A DNA stretch of 64,000 bases from Bacillota bacterium. Lineage in GTDB: Bacteria > Bacillota > UBA5301. Shown one piece after another: positions 63,364-64,000 of the stretch. Position 1 is the first letter of the stretch, and each line of letters begins with the position of its first letter. The stretch spans positions 124,001-188,000 of the forward strand of contig JACDOJ010000001.1 of NCBI GenBank assembly GCA_017656135.1, read 5' to 3'. Both the position numbers and the translations under genes were made by a program. Below the pieces are notes generated by a model that did not search any database, was not told where the DNA came from, and was given only the letters and a program-made list of their open reading frames with translations.

Positions 63364-63728
63364 TGAATAAGGAAGCCAAGGCAACTGCGGCCAAAGCAGC
63401 TCACGCTAAAGCACTCCCGGGTTGGAAAGACCTGCCCAGGGCCGGGATAATCCTGGAACCCGGCAACGCTCTTCAGTTTCAGACCGGGGACTGGCGGGTA
63501 GTCCGGCCGGTGTGGATTGAGACCAACTGCATTCAGTGCATGCTCTGCTGGACCTACTGCCCAGACAACGCCGTCCGGGTGGAAAACGGAAAGGTTACCG
63601 GCTTTGACCTGGCCCACTGCAAGGGCTGCGGCATCTGTGCCAATGAGTGCCCTGGGAAGATCGATCGGGAAACCAAGGAGAGACACAAAGCCATCGAAAT
63701 GGTTCCAGAAAGCAAATTCCGGGATTAA
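63363..63728 (+). CDS. porD: 2-oxoacid ferredoxin oxidoreductase delta subunit (2[4Fe-4S])
   Basis: [28 protein letters not shown]. Confidence 0.92.
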   Translation: MNKEAKATAAKAAHAKALPGWKDLPRAGIILEPGNALQFQTGDWRVVRPVWIETNCIQCMLCWTYCPDNAVRVENGKVTGFDLAHCKGCGICANECPGKIDRETKERHKAIEMVPESKFRD

Positions 63729-63751
63729 GAGCAGGAAAGGAGGAACTAGGT

Positions 63752-64000
63752 GTGAAAAAAACCGTTGCCTACACCGGTAATGAGGCAGTAGCCCATGGGA
63801 TGAAACAGCTCAACCCCGATGTTGTAGCTGCCTATCCCATTACTCCGCAGACTGAAATCGTACAGATCTTCTCTACCTTTGTCGCGGATGGGCTTGTCGA
63901 TACTGAGTTTATCACCGTAGAAAGTGAACACAGCGCTATGAGCGCCACCATTGGTGCGGCCGCTGCCGGGGCCAGAGCGATGACGGCCACCTCCAGTGCC
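63752..64000 (+). CDS. porA: 2-oxoacid ferredoxin oxidoreductase alpha subunit, N-terminal part (runs off window)
   Basis: Read directly: [83 protein letters not shown]. Confidence 0.92.
   Translation, partial: MKKTVAYTGNEAVAHGMKQLNPDVVAAYPITPQTEIVQIFSTFVADGLVDTEFITVESEHSAMSATIGAAAAGARAMTATSSA

Overview
This 64 kb window is gene-dense and reads mostly on the + strand. It looks like a chromosomal segment of an anaerobic Bacillota/Clostridia-type bacterium; this is inferred from gene content and no taxonomic search was run. No rRNA, tRNA, CRISPR array, prophage or transposase was recognised. In order it contains: the end of a ubiD-like gene with ubiA and ubiX (menaquinone-type); a NitT/TauT-like ABC transporter; a System I cytochrome c maturation cluster (ccmE-F-A-B-C-D) whose CcmE has CxxxY instead of HxxxY; a glycosyltransferase / epimerase / DUF3794 (SPOCS) region with exact 411-bp coding repeats, interrupted by a tungsten-type aldehyde ferredoxin oxidoreductase with a Tat Fe-S partner; two-subunit fumarase; a BtuFCD-like importer with a fused ATPase; housekeeping genes (walJ-like, htrA, rlmH, ald, argS, pyrG, fba, rho, rpmE, dus, greA, lysS, ychF, pdxST, glyA); a pdaD-speE-speB polyamine operon; an HTH / 'quinate dehydrogenase-like' / COG5322 (acyl-ACP-reductase-like) operon with a clear promoter-operator; a Tat-exported [NiFe] hydrogenase with a CxGD motif; and the start of a por operon. 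The best leads are: (1) an 83-nt candidate three-way-junction RNA upstream of greA; (2) the COG5322 operon with a palindromic operator; (3) the hydrogenase CAGD (3Cys-1Asp-like) motif; (4) a CopZ-like gene split by one in-frame amber codon; (5) the CxxxY CcmE; (6) two genes that seem to start at ATT/ATC; (7) two hairpins whose 3' arm contains the next gene's Shine-Dalgarno. All product names come from reading the sequence, without database searches.
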